A model generated the notes under the pieces. The model did no database searches. It saw only the letters and a program-made list of their open reading frames with translations, and had not been told where the DNA came from. From Rhodococcoides trifolii (lineage in GTDB: Bacteria; Actinomycetota; Actinomycetes; Mycobacteriales; Mycobacteriaceae): 64,000 nucleotides of DNA. The stretch spans positions 1,116,001 to 1,180,000 of the forward strand of contig NZ_BMCU01000001.1 of the NCBI RefSeq assembly GCF_014635345.1, written 5' to 3'. Position numbers and translations under genes: made by a program. This document shows, piece after piece, positions 42,749 to 51,289 of this stretch; position 1 is the stretch's first letter, and each line of letters starts with the position of its first letter.

Positions 42749-43356
42749 GTGTTACCTCCCAGGAGTCGATTGATCGCCAGTTCGACGTAGTGGTCGGCGA
42801 CGTCGTCGATGGTCAGCTCGCCGCCGTCGTGGAACCAGCTGGCGATGCCGTTGAGCATGTCCGTGATCGCGAAGGACGCAATCCTCGCGTCGGGGACCGT
42901 GAACTCACCGCTACGGATGCCGGCGTTGATCACGTCACGGACGCGCCGCTGGTACTGCCGACGGTAGTCTTCGATCACGTCGCGATGCTCCGCTGTCAGC
43001 GACGCCAACTCGTGCAGTCCGACAACGTATTCCACCCGTCGACGGTTCAGGTGAACGAGATGCGCTCGCACCAGGGATGACAGTCGCTCGGTGGGCGTTC
43101 CCGGGGCGTCGAGCAGGGGGAGGGTCTCGTCGGCCGGTTCCCGAGTGACGGTCAGGCAGATGGCGAAGAGGATGTCTTCCTTCGACGGGAAGTGATGGTA
43201 GAGACTGGCTCCCTTGATGCCGACGGCGTCGGCGATGTCGCGCATCCCCACGTTGGGGTAACCGTCGCGGGCGAAGATCGCAGCCGCACTCGCCGCAATA
43301 TCGTTGCGACGCTGCAGAGTACGCGCCTGCCGCGGCAACTGAGCCGGTTGACTCAC
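42745..43356 (-). CDS. TetR-family regulator of the catabolic block
   Basis: Regulator of 203 residues. The helix-turn-helix covers IAASAAAIFARDGYPNVGMRDIADAV, then IKGASLYHHFPSKEDILF. The ligand domain is of the KstR2/FadR-like TetR_C type that often senses acyl-CoA or steroid-derived esters. Its start overlaps the acyl-CoA synthetase stop (ATGA at 43353-43356), and its stop overlaps the serine hydrolase start, so it is within the operon it may control. Confidence 0.85.
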   Translation of the reverse strand: MSQPAQLPRQARTLQRRNDIAASAAAIFARDGYPNVGMRDIADAVGIKGASLYHHFPSKEDILFAICLTVTREPADETLPLLDAPGTPTERLSSLVRAHLVHLNRRRVEYVVGLHELASLTAEHRDVIEDYRRQYQRRVRDVINAGIRSGEFTVPDARIASFAITDMLNGIASWFHDGGELTIDDVADHYVELAINRLLGGNT

Positions 43357-44903
43357 ACCGCCGCCGATGTGCGCAACTCCCGCTTGAGGATCTTCCCCTG
43401 CGCGTCGACGGGCAACTCACTGACGATGTGCACCGTCTTCGGCGCCTTGTACGACGCCAGTGCGGAGCGGCAGTGCTCGATGATCGACTCCGGATCGGCG
43501 GTCACGCCGTCACGCGGAATGACGAAGGCGGTCACCGCCTCGGACCAGTACGGATCGGGCATTCCGACCACCGCTGCGCGCAACACGTCCGGGTGCGCGT
43601 GGATGGCACGCTCGACCTCCTGCGACGACACGTTCATCCCTCCCGACTTGATCATGTCCTTCATACGATCGTAGAAGAACATGTTGCCATCGGAGTCCAG
43701 ACGCACCATGTCGCCCGTGTGCACCCAGCCGTCGCGGAACACCTCGGCGGTGCGTGCCTCGTCGCGGAAGTAACCGAGCATCACCGACGGCGTACGGCAG
43801 AGCAATTCGCCGATCTCGGCCTCGTTGCCGTCCGGATCGACCACCTTGATCTCGAGGTGAGTGACCGGCTTTCCGATCCACGACGCGTCGCCGCCGGGAA
43901 TGTCGTCGAGCGTGGTGAACCACCCGACCGAACCCAGCTGCGACAATTCGGACTGGCCCCAGTACGTCCCCCAGATGGCGTCCGGTGCCGCTTCGGCCCA
44001 TGCGCTGATGGTCAGCGGCGCAACCTGACCGCCGTAGGTGAGGCAGCGCGTCACCTGTCCGACGGCGTCGGGGCCAAAGCTCGGATCGCGCGCCAGTGCG
44101 AGGTAGAACGTCGGCGTCTGCGCGATCACCGAGATCTTCTCGTCGGCAATGATGGTCAGGGACTGCGCCGGGTCCACGGTCGCCGGCAGCACGAGCGTGG
44201 CGCCCATCAACGTCAGCGTGGTCATCGACCCCAGGCCGGCGATCGTGTGGAAGGGCATGACGAACAGCCACGTGTCCTCGGGTCCGGTGCGCAGACCCCA
44301 ACTCCACGCGGGCGCCGTCGAGATCAGGAAGTTCCGGTGCGGGATCATCACGCCCTTCGGCGCCGCCTCGGTGCCGGAGGTATAGATGACCATGGCGACG
44401 TCGTTCTCGTCGATGTGGACGTCGGGCTCCGACGTCGGTGTCTGCGCGGTCAGCTCGTCGTAGTGTGCCCCGAACGTCACCACCGTCGTCGAGTCGGGCT
44501 TGACGGAGTTCACGAGATCACCGAACGCCGGATCGGTCACGACCACAACAGGTTCGGCGTGCTCGAGCTGGTGACGGATCTCGGCAGCGCGGTACATCAC
44601 GTTGATGCCCGTGAACGCGGCACCCGCCTTGAGTGTGCCGTAGTACGCCACCACGACGTCGACGCTGTTGCGTGCCATCGACGCCACTCGATCACCCGGC
44701 TTGACGCCGAGATCGACGAGGAGGTTGGCGAATCGGTTTGCCCACGAATCGAGTTCGCCGTACGTGGTCACCGAACGGGTGCCGTCAGCGGCGTAGCTGA
44801 TGAAGGCGACCTTGTCCGGCTGAGTGCGAGCGTGCCGACGAAGCTGATCGCCTATCGTCGCGCGACCGATGGATGAACGATGATGGGGGGCGATAGCGGG
44901 CAC
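43353..44903 (-). CDS. Acyl-CoA synthetase / AMP-dependent ligase
   Basis: ANL-family ligase of about 516 residues. The AMP-binding P-loop is VIYTSGTEAAPKGVMIPH (about 176-193), followed by WGTYWGQSEL and the DMIKSGGMNVSSQEVE hinge region; the catalytic lysine lies in GKILKREL near the end. The enzyme activates a carboxylic acid to acyl-AMP and then acyl-CoA. GTG 44903 has GGAGA ten bases upstream. It is upstream of, and overlaps, the TetR gene. The likely substrate is an acid formed after Baeyer-Villiger and ester cleavage steps by neighbours. Confidence 0.9.
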   Translation of the reverse strand: MPAIAPHHRSSIGRATIGDQLRRHARTQPDKVAFISYAADGTRSVTTYGELDSWANRFANLLVDLGVKPGDRVASMARNSVDVVVAYYGTLKAGAAFTGINVMYRAAEIRHQLEHAEPVVVVTDPAFGDLVNSVKPDSTTVVTFGAHYDELTAQTPTSEPDVHIDENDVAMVIYTSGTEAAPKGVMIPHRNFLISTAPAWSWGLRTGPEDTWLFVMPFHTIAGLGSMTTLTLMGATLVLPATVDPAQSLTIIADEKISVIAQTPTFYLALARDPSFGPDAVGQVTRCLTYGGQVAPLTISAWAEAAPDAIWGTYWGQSELSQLGSVGWFTTLDDIPGGDASWIGKPVTHLEIKVVDPDGNEAEIGELLCRTPSVMLGYFRDEARTAEVFRDGWVHTGDMVRLDSDGNMFFYDRMKDMIKSGGMNVSSQEVERAIHAHPDVLRAAVVGMPDPYWSEAVTAFVIPRDGVTADPESIIEHCRSALASYKAPKTVHIVSELPVDAQGKILKRELRTSAAV

Positions 44904-44928
44904 GAATGTCTCCTGTAGAGAAGTCGGA

Positions 44929-45579
44929 TCAGACCGAGGCGGTCTGGAACATCGGCTGCGAGAACGTCTCCAGGGAGACGATCTGCTCGACCGGATCACG
45001 GGTCAGCTTGGTGGGGAACGACTTCTCCGGGTAGCCGACGGCGATGTGCGCGGCAGTGATGTAGTCGTCGGGGATCTCGAGCAACTCGCGCACGGCCGGT
45101 TCTTCGTGGCAGAGAAGCGTGGTGACCGCGGTCGCGACGCCCTGTTCGCGCAGGCTCAGGCAGAAGTTCTGCATGGTCGGGTAGATGGACGCACCGCCGA
45201 CGACGGAGAGGCGGCCGAGTTCGTTGTCGGTGGGATGCAGACCGTCCAGAGCGGCGCAGACCACGACGATGGCAGGAACCTCCGCCAGATGGCGGGCGAA
45301 GTAGTCGGCGTCCTGCACGGTCTTCGGCAATGCGCCGACGGACACGGTGCCGCCGGTGATGCCGGCGAAGTACGCGTCCCACATGGGGAGGTAGAGGTCG
45401 CTGAGCGCCTGCTTGCGCGCTGCGTCGCGGACGACGATCCACTTCACCGGCTGGCGGTTACCACCCTGTGGCCCGAAGCGGGCCACGTCGAACGCGGCAT
45501 GGAACACCTCGTCGGGGACTGGATCACTGAGGTACCGCCGACACGTGCCGGTGGTTCGCATTGCCTCGCTGAGCTCCAT
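44929..45579 (-). CDS. Nitroreductase-family flavoprotein
   Basis: FMN-dependent nitroreductase fold, 216 residues. It starts MELSEAMRTTGTCRRYLSDP; the FMN phosphate contact is in RFGPQGGNRQPVKW, and the C-terminal AVGYPEKSFP follows the family. Such proteins reduce nitro groups, quinones or enones, or act as flavin destructases. ATG 45579 with GAGAGGAA upstream is preferred over an extended start. It is first in the minus-strand group and divergent from the Baeyer-Villiger monooxygenase. Confidence 0.88.
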   Translation of the reverse strand: MELSEAMRTTGTCRRYLSDPVPDEVFHAAFDVARFGPQGGNRQPVKWIVVRDAARKQALSDLYLPMWDAYFAGITGGTVSVGALPKTVQDADYFARHLAEVPAIVVVCAALDGLHPTDNELGRLSVVGGASIYPTMQNFCLSLREQGVATAVTTLLCHEEPAVRELLEIPDDYITAAHIAVGYPEKSFPTKLTRDPVEQIVSLETFSQPMFQTASV

Positions 45580-45690
45580 GGTGATTCCTCTCGCCTGTCC
45601 GCTGTTAGGTTCTGATGTGCAGCATTGTGTGGTGCAGCCCACATTGTCAAGGAGAATGTGCAGATCAGACGAACCCTTGCGGAGTTACGG

Positions 45691-45704
45691 CTAACCGTGG
45701 TTAG
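45691..45704. promoter_or_regulatory. Candidate operator between nitroreductase and BVMO genes
   Basis: The dyad CTAACC-GT-GGTTAG lies nine bases before the BVMO start in the divergent control region. It is a plausible binding site for the TetR regulator of the block; the position is suggestive only. Confidence 0.5.
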
Positions 45705-45712
45705 TTGAGTGA

Positions 45713-47602
45713 ATGACTGCGAGAGTGGACCGTGAACGGCTGGCCGACGCCCTGACGTCGGCGAACATGCCGACGCTCGTGGCCGTCCTCTATCAACTCA
45801 CCGCAGACCGGACGTGGCTGTCCGATCCGTACCTCCCCACCCGCAGCCGGGGAATGGACAACAACGACGACGGTGGATTCGACGAGGCGACGGCCGAGCG
45901 CATTCGTGCGGCTGCGCTCGATGCCGTGCTGGCGGGAGCAATCGCAGTCCCGAATCCGTCCGACGACCAACTCGTCGAGATGATCAGCGCCGCCGTCGGT
46001 GAATCCGTGCCGCCCGAGTTCGCCGCGATGATCGCCGAGGACATGGGGTTCCGCGTTCCCGAGGTGCGTCACGCCGAACCGAATGCGTTGTCTGCCATCG
46101 TGATCGGTGCCGGAGTGTCGGGCATGCTGGCGTCGATCAAGCTGCACGAGGCCGGCATCGACCACGTCGTTCTGGAAAAGAATTCCGACGTCGGTGGCGG
46201 ATGGTTCGAGAACACCTATCCGGGTGCAGGAGTCGATACTCCCAGCCATCTGTACTCGTACTCCTTCGCGCCGCGTGCGTGGAACACGCATTTCGGCAAG
46301 CGTGACGAAGTGTGGCAGTACCTCAGCGACGTCGCGTCCGAACACGGTCTGCGCGATCGGATCCGATTCGACACCGAAGTGTCGACTGCGGTGTACGACG
46401 ATGCCCGGCAAGGATGGACCGTCACGACCGTCGACGGTGAGGTCCTGACGGCCGACGTCGTCATCACCGCGACAGGTCAGCTGAACAAGCCGAAGCTGCC
46501 GATCATCAAGGGCCTGAACACGTTCGACGGTCCGATCTTCCACACTGCCGAGTGGCCCGCCGATCTCGACCTCACCGGCAAGCGGGTCGCAATCGTCGGC
46601 ACGGGCGCCAGTGCGATGCAGGTGCTTCCGGCGATTGCGCCGAAGGTGGCGCACGCGACCGTGTTTCAGCGTTCGCCGCAGTGGGTGTCCTCGACGGACG
46701 TGTACTTCAGCGAGATCGGCGACGACGTCAATTTTCTGATGGAGACCGTCCCGCTGTACCGGCTCTGGTACCGGGCGCGGCTCGCGTGGAACTTCAACGA
46801 TCGGGTGCACCCGTCGCTGCAGGTGGACCCCGAGTGGGATCACCCTGAGCGTTCGGTCAACGCCATCAACGACGCCCACCGCCGAGTCTTCACTCGTTAC
46901 ATCGAGAAGGAGCTCGAGGGCCGCCCCGATCTCATCGAGAAGTCGGTCCCCGATTACCCGCCGTTCGGCAAGCGCATGCTGCTCGACAACGGGTGGTACG
47001 CAGCGCTTCGGCGCGACAACGTCACCCTGGTTGCCGACGCCGTCGCGGAAATCACACCCACTTCGGTGATCGCACGGGGCGGTGTCGAGACCGAGGTCGA
47101 CATCGTCATCCTCGCAACAGGTTTCGAGACACACAAGCTGCTGACACCCATCGATGTGCGTGGCCGATCGGGTAAGTCCATCCGCGAGGTGTGGGGGCCG
47201 GAGGACGCACACGCGTATCTCGGGATCACCGTGCCGAGCTTCCCCAACCTGTTCCTGACGTGCGGTCCCGGCACCGTGCTGGGTCACGGCGGGAGCTACA
47301 TCACCATCGCCGAGTGCCAGGTTCGCTACATCGTCGATCTACTGATCAGCATGTCGGACAATCGGATCGGCGCCGTCGAGTGCAAGCCCGATGTCGAGAC
47401 CGAGTACGTGCGTAAGCACGACGACGCGCATTCGACCATGATCTGGACTCACGGCGGCATGGACAACTGGTACCGCAACGACGCCGGCCGCGTGGTGTCG
47501 ACGCTGCCGTGGCGCATCGTCGATTACTGGTCCATGACGCGTCAGGCGGACCTGGACGATTTCACGGTGGAGCCGAAGATGTCCGTAGCCTCGACACAGT
47601 GA
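45713..47602 (+). CDS. Baeyer-Villiger monooxygenase with N-terminal extension
   Basis: Class B flavin monooxygenase of 629 residues. After an N-terminal extension of about 125 residues come the FAD motif VIGAGVSGM, NTYPGAGVDTPSHLYSYSF, the BVMO fingerprint FDGPIFHTAEWP (F-x-G-x-x-x-H-x-x-x-W-P) and the NADPH motif IVGTGASAMQV. The enzyme inserts oxygen next to a ketone to give an ester or lactone. Long-extension BVMOs favour bulky cyclic or steroid-like ketones, but the substrate is not readable from sequence. The stop overlaps the next gene (GTGA), coupling the two. Confidence 0.92.
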   Translation: MTARVDRERLADALTSANMPTLVAVLYQLTADRTWLSDPYLPTRSRGMDNNDDGGFDEATAERIRAAALDAVLAGAIAVPNPSDDQLVEMISAAVGESVPPEFAAMIAEDMGFRVPEVRHAEPNALSAIVIGAGVSGMLASIKLHEAGIDHVVLEKNSDVGGGWFENTYPGAGVDTPSHLYSYSFAPRAWNTHFGKRDEVWQYLSDVASEHGLRDRIRFDTEVSTAVYDDARQGWTVTTVDGEVLTADVVITATGQLNKPKLPIIKGLNTFDGPIFHTAEWPADLDLTGKRVAIVGTGASAMQVLPAIAPKVAHATVFQRSPQWVSSTDVYFSEIGDDVNFLMETVPLYRLWYRARLAWNFNDRVHPSLQVDPEWDHPERSVNAINDAHRRVFTRYIEKELEGRPDLIEKSVPDYPPFGKRMLLDNGWYAALRRDNVTLVADAVAEITPTSVIARGGVETEVDIVILATGFETHKLLTPIDVRGRSGKSIREVWGPEDAHAYLGITVPSFPNLFLTCGPGTVLGHGGSYITIAECQVRYIVDLLISMSDNRIGAVECKPDVETEYVRKHDDAHSTMIWTHGGMDNWYRNDAGRVVSTLPWRIVDYWSMTRQADLDDFTVEPKMSVASTQ

Positions 47603-48681
47603 ACACAATTCCCGATGAACCACGGCGTGCACTCGTCGTCGGCGCGACCGGCATCTCCGGCCAAACCATCTGTCGCCAACTGGTCGAGGCCGGGTGGACC
47701 ACCTACGGCCTGTCCCGTCAGACATCCCTGCCCGTCGACGGGGTCGAGGTGGTCACCGCAGATCTACTCGACGCCGAGGGCATGCGCGACGCGCTCCGCG
47801 GCACCAGGCCGGAGGCCGTGTTCTTCACCGCGTGGATGATGCAGGACAGCGAAGCGAAGAACATCGAGGTGAACACGGCGACGCTGCGCAACACGTTCGA
47901 CGCGCTCGCCGAGGAGAAGTCGGTCAAGCACGTCGCCCTGATGACCGGGCTCAAGCACTACCTGGGGCCGTTCGACGACTACGGCACTTCCGTCTCCGCC
48001 GAAACGCCGTTCCACGAGGACGAGCCGCGTCTCGACGCGCCCAACTTCTACTACGCGCAGGAAGACGAATTGTTCGCCGGCGCCGAGCGTCTGGGTTTCA
48101 CCTGGAGCGTGCACCGCGCGCACACGATCTTCGGGTACGCAGTGGGCAATGCGATGAACATGGCGCTCACGCTGTCGGTCTACGCCACCATCTGCCGAGA
48201 GACCGATCAGCCGTTCATCTTTCCCGGTTCCGAGACGCAATGGGACGGGCTGACCGACGTCACCGACGCCGGTCTCCTCGCGGAGCAGATGATCTGGGCT
48301 GCGACCGACGAGAAGGGTGCGAACGAAGCGTTCAACATCGCCAACGGCGACGTCTTCCGCTGGCGTTGGCTGTGGCCGCAGATCGCCGAAATGTTCGGCG
48401 TCGAGCCGGTCGGGTTCGAGGACGAACCGCGGCCGCTCGACGCACGGATGGGCGACGCCGCCGAGACGTGGAAGACAATTGCCGACAAGCACGGTCTGAT
48501 CGAATCCGACGTCACCCGGTTGGCGTCGTGGTGGCATACCGACGGTGACCTCGGGCGTGACCTCGAATGCCTCACCGATATGACGAAGAGCAAGAAGGCC
48601 GGTTTTCTCGGATTCCGTTCCACCCCGGACAGTTTCGCGGAGCAGGTCGAGCGGTACCGTGCGGAGAAGATCATCCCTTAG
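47599..48681 (+). CDS. PRISE-like extended SDR reductase
   Basis: NAD(P)H-dependent extended SDR of 360 residues, related to progesterone 5-beta-reductase/iridoid-synthase-type enzymes. Cofactor loop GATGISGQTICRQL at residues 15-28; LMTGLKHYLGPF carries the PRISE-typical lysine, and NFYYAQED the catalytic-tyrosine region. Such enzymes reduce conjugated enones, which fits a pathway that first saturates and then oxygenates a cyclic ketone. GTG 47599 overlaps the BVMO stop. Its own stop is the first triplet of a hairpin repeat. Confidence 0.85.
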   Translation: MNTIPDEPRRALVVGATGISGQTICRQLVEAGWTTYGLSRQTSLPVDGVEVVTADLLDAEGMRDALRGTRPEAVFFTAWMMQDSEAKNIEVNTATLRNTFDALAEEKSVKHVALMTGLKHYLGPFDDYGTSVSAETPFHEDEPRLDAPNFYYAQEDELFAGAERLGFTWSVHRAHTIFGYAVGNAMNMALTLSVYATICRETDQPFIFPGSETQWDGLTDVTDAGLLAEQMIWAATDEKGANEAFNIANGDVFRWRWLWPQIAEMFGVEPVGFEDEPRPLDARMGDAAETWKTIADKHGLIESDVTRLASWWHTDGDLGRDLECLTDMTKSKKAGFLGFRSTPDSFAEQVERYRAEKIIP

Positions 48682-48750
48682 GCGCTTCGCACACGGGTGT
48701 GAAAAAGAGTGCTGGAGGACTCCTTTTCACACCCGGGTGGCGCAGCCGCC
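48679..48750. repeat. Hairpin repeat, copy B (bidirectional terminator-like)
   Basis: Second copy of the element at 12985-13057. Core stem CGGGTGTG...GAGT pairs with ACTC...CACACCCG. Relative to copy A, the changes CG to TG on the left and CG to CA on the right preserve pairing. It lies between the convergent PRISE-like and aldo-keto reductase genes and begins at the TAG stop of the former, ending at the stop of the latter. Confidence 0.82.
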
Positions 48751-49769
48751 TACCGCCGACGCAGCGATGCGTCGAGCAGGGACGGCGGGGTGTCGAAGTT
48801 GCCACCGGGCGTCAGATCGAGTCCGGGAGCCACGATCTCGTCGATCTTGTCCAGTACGTCACTGGACAGGGCCGTGTCTGCCGCGGCCAGCTGTGAATGG
48901 AGATGGTCGACGGTGCGAGGTCCGATGATGGCGCTCGTGACACCGGGGTGCGCAGTCGCAAATCCGAGCGCAAGCTGAATCAGCGTGAGCCCGGCGTCTT
49001 CGGCCACGGTGACCAGCTTCTCCACCGCGTCCAGTTTGGCTTTACCGGAAGGGGTATCGGCGCCGAAACGCTCGGGCATGAGCTTCGCGCGATTCGTGGT
49101 GCTCTCCTGCCCCGCACGAATCGCTCCGGACAGGAAGCCTCCCGCCAGCGGACTCCACACCAGCACACCCATCCCGTATTCCTCCGTGACCGGAAGAACG
49201 TGGGATTCGATGCCGCGCTGCAGGATCGAGTACTGCGGCTGCTCGGTGGTGAACCGGCTGAGATGGTTTTCGCGCGCTGCCCACTGCGCCTGGACGATGC
49301 GGTATGCCGGGTACGTGGACGAGCCGAAGTAGCGAATCTTGCCGGCACGCTGCAGATCTGTCAGCACGGACAGTGTTTCGTCGTCGCTTGTCGTGGGGTC
49401 CCAGCGGTGGATCTGATAGAGGTCGACGTGATCGACGTCGAGCCGACGCAGGCTGTTCTCGAGCTCAGTGACGATCCAGCGGCGTGAGCTGCCTTGGTGG
49501 TTACGTTCGTCGCCCATGGGGTTGAAGACCTTGGTGGCCAACACGATGTCGTCTCGTCGCCCCGAAATGGCTTTGCCGACCATCTCTTCCGACTCGCCCT
49601 GGCTGTACATGTCGGCAGTGTCGATGAAGTTGATCCCCCCGTCGAGGGCGGCGTCGACGATGGCGGTGGCGTCGTCCTGCGTGGTGTTGCCGATGGCTCC
49701 GAAGTTCATAGCGCCGAGGCACAGCGTGCTGACCTTGACTCCGGTGCGTCCGAGCGTGCGGTACTGCAT
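48750..49769 (-). CDS. Aldo-keto reductase
   Basis: AKR-family TIM-barrel oxidoreductase of 339 residues. It shows GRTGVKVSTLCLGAMNFG, FIDTADMYSQGESEE (catalytic Asp and Tyr), LATKVFNPMG (Lys), VDLYQIHRWDP (His) and GVTSAIIGPRTVDHL for NADPH. ATG 49769 gives the conserved MQYRTLGRTG start. It is divergent from a TetR gene across a region with a strong inverted repeat, so induction by a carbonyl compound is likely. Confidence 0.93.
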   Translation of the reverse strand: MQYRTLGRTGVKVSTLCLGAMNFGAIGNTTQDDATAIVDAALDGGINFIDTADMYSQGESEEMVGKAISGRRDDIVLATKVFNPMGDERNHQGSSRRWIVTELENSLRRLDVDHVDLYQIHRWDPTTSDDETLSVLTDLQRAGKIRYFGSSTYPAYRIVQAQWAARENHLSRFTTEQPQYSILQRGIESHVLPVTEEYGMGVLVWSPLAGGFLSGAIRAGQESTTNRAKLMPERFGADTPSGKAKLDAVEKLVTVAEDAGLTLIQLALGFATAHPGVTSAIIGPRTVDHLHSQLAAADTALSSDVLDKIDEIVAPGLDLTPGGNFDTPPSLLDASLRRR

Positions 49770-49803
49770 GGCGTTCTCCTGCCGGTGGTCTATCGTGAAT
49801 AAG

Positions 49804-49845
49804 CGGAACATGGTTCCGATAACCAACGTACGGAACCATGTTCCG
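49804..49845. promoter_or_regulatory. Inverted pair of 15-bp operator sites
   Basis: CGGAACATGGTTCCG (49804-49818) and its exact reverse complement CGGAACCATGTTCCG (49831-49845), each itself nearly palindromic, lie 27 bp apart between the aldo-keto reductase and TetR genes. They fit two TetR dimers covering both promoters. Confidence 0.8.
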
Positions 49846-49862
49846 TTTGACAAGGAGGCGAC

Positions 49863-50405
49863 GTGCAGAAGCGAGCGGACGCCCGTCGCAACGAAGCGGC
49901 CCTGTTGGACGCGGCGGCGGCGGTGTTCGTCGGCTCGGGTGTCGACGCGCCCGTACGTGAGATCGCGGCGAAGGCCGGGGTCGGCGTCGCAACGATCTAC
50001 CGACACTTCCCGACGCGGGGCGACCTCATCCTGGCCGTTTTTCGTCACCAGGTCGTGGCGTGCGCCGAGGCCGGTCCGATCCTGTTGGCGGACAAAACGA
50101 GCCCGTTCGACGCGCTGACGGCGTGGGTCGACATGTACGTCGATTTCTTGGCCACGAAACACGGTCTGCCCGAGGCGATGCATGCCGACACCGAAGGCCT
50201 GCACCGGTACTTCGTCGACACGCTCGTACCGGTGTGCGGCGATCTGCTGACCGCAGCAGCCGACGCGGGGGAGATCGTCGACGATCAGCAGCCCATCGAG
50301 TTGATGCGGGCAGTCGGAAACCTGTGCTTCGGGGCCACCGACGATTCGCAGTACGACGCGCGCCGGATGGTGGGGGTCTTGTTGCAGGGGCTGCGAATCC
50401 GCTAG
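49863..50405 (+). CDS. TetR-family regulator, divergent to the aldo-keto reductase
   Basis: Regulator of 180 residues with the TetR helix-turn-helix RNEAALLDAAAAVFVGSGVDAPVREIAAKAGVGVATIYRHFPTRGDLI (split into helices about 10-55) and a short helical ligand domain of the SCO1402-like type. GTG 49863 follows AAGGAGG by five bases. The upstream inverted sites are its probable operators. It overlaps the convergent toxin gene by four bases. Confidence 0.9.
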   Translation: MQKRADARRNEAALLDAAAAVFVGSGVDAPVREIAAKAGVGVATIYRHFPTRGDLILAVFRHQVVACAEAGPILLADKTSPFDALTAWVDMYVDFLATKHGLPEAMHADTEGLHRYFVDTLVPVCGDLLTAAADAGEIVDDQQPIELMRAVGNLCFGATDDSQYDARRMVGVLLQGLRIR

Positions 50406-50806
50406 CGCTGGATCACTTCGACCATGTCGGCAATGTCGCTGAAGTCCCTGATGTTGCGTGTGATCAGCGCGCAGTTGTGTAGCAAGGCCGTAGCGGCGAT
50501 CATTCGGTCCATGCGCCTTGCCTTCGGCAATCCACCCCTGTCCGCGACCGCGGTAGTGATTGCGCCATAACAGGTCGCGGCTGCATCGTCGTAAGGGATG
50601 CCGTCCCCATACACCGACACGATCTCGGACAGCCGTGCCTCGCGCTGCCGGTAGAGACGCAGCTCGGTCGTGGAGGCGATGCCCATGCGTAGCTCGGAGT
50701 AACTAAGGGAACTCACTACCAGGTCATCGAAGCCTGTCAGGTCAGGTAGTTGCTCTCCCTCGGTGGTCGAGGCAATAAGAATATTCGTGTCGAGTAGGGC
50801 AATCAC
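50402..50806 (-). CDS. vapC: VapC-type PIN-domain toxin
   Basis: PIN-domain ribonuclease toxin of 134 residues. Acidic residues of the Mg site: LLDTN (D6), SYSELRMG (E near 38), and RMDRMIAA (D near 98), with a C-terminal LITRNIRDFSDI. VapC toxins cleave tRNA or rRNA and are neutralised by a linked antitoxin. GTG 50806 overlaps the antitoxin stop (GTGA), giving the standard antitoxin-first operon. Confidence 0.9.
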   Translation of the reverse strand: MIALLDTNILIASTTEGEQLPDLTGFDDLVVSSLSYSELRMGIASTTELRLYRQREARLSEIVSVYGDGIPYDDAAATCYGAITTAVADRGGLPKARRMDRMIAATALLHNCALITRNIRDFSDIADMVEVIQR

Positions 50807-51060
50807 ATCCGTTCCCAGGGGTTTTCGACAACGTCGTCACTACGGTCCCGTTCGACCTCGATCGACCAGGAACCGTCCAGTGGTGACGCAGCGTAGACGG
50901 ACGCAGCCCGCTCCGCCGTGACAGGAACGCGCCTTTTCGGCGGAACGAGCCTCCCCACCTCTTTCCGGTGTCGGGTGATGATGTATTCCTCACCGTTCTC
51001 CAGGTCGTCGAGTGCCGCGGTGGGGTTCTGGCGGAGTTGCGCGACAGTGATGGATTTCAT
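50803..51060 (-). CDS. vapB: Phd/YefM-type antitoxin
   Basis: Antitoxin of 85 residues. The N-terminal Phd/YefM fold KSITVAQLRQNPTAALDDLENGEEYIITRHRKEVGRLVPP binds DNA (split: strand, helix, strand pair), and the C-terminal tail (WSIEVERDRSDDVVENPW) would wrap the PIN toxin. A palindrome lies just upstream. The symbol indicates partner role; the fold is Phd-like rather than AbrB-like VapB. Confidence 0.87.
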   Translation of the reverse strand: MKSITVAQLRQNPTAALDDLENGEEYIITRHRKEVGRLVPPKRRVPVTAERAASVYAASPLDGSWSIEVERDRSDDVVENPWERM

Positions 51061-51079
51061 CAGCCCATCGTAGCGAGTT

Positions 51080-51095
51080 GTAGATAAATATCTAC
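51080..51095 (-). promoter_or_regulatory. Toxin-antitoxin operator palindrome
   Basis: Perfect dyad GTAGATA-AA-TATCTAC, 20 bases upstream of the antitoxin start, likely overlapping the promoter and bound by the antitoxin or the toxin-antitoxin complex. Confidence 0.7.
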
Positions 51096-51289
51096 CTTTC
51101 GGTCAGGCTCCTCCATGCGGACTGATTGGAGCCGGAATCTGTCCACATCGTTGGTAAGAAAAGCGTCCCCGCGGGGACGTCCTCCGCATCCGAGATCTGC
51201 GTGGACGCCGGAGTGCCCGACACAGCGCTCGCGAGACCAGGAGATGCTCGCGGATGGGCGCACCGGTGCATCCGCCCTACCCTGAATCC

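Noticed and set aside
42745-43356. Site matching KstR/KstR2 motifs for the TetR of the catabolic block
   Set aside because: I looked near the divergent promoters and saw only CTAACC-GT-GGTTAG, which does not match the known KstR or KstR2 consensus.
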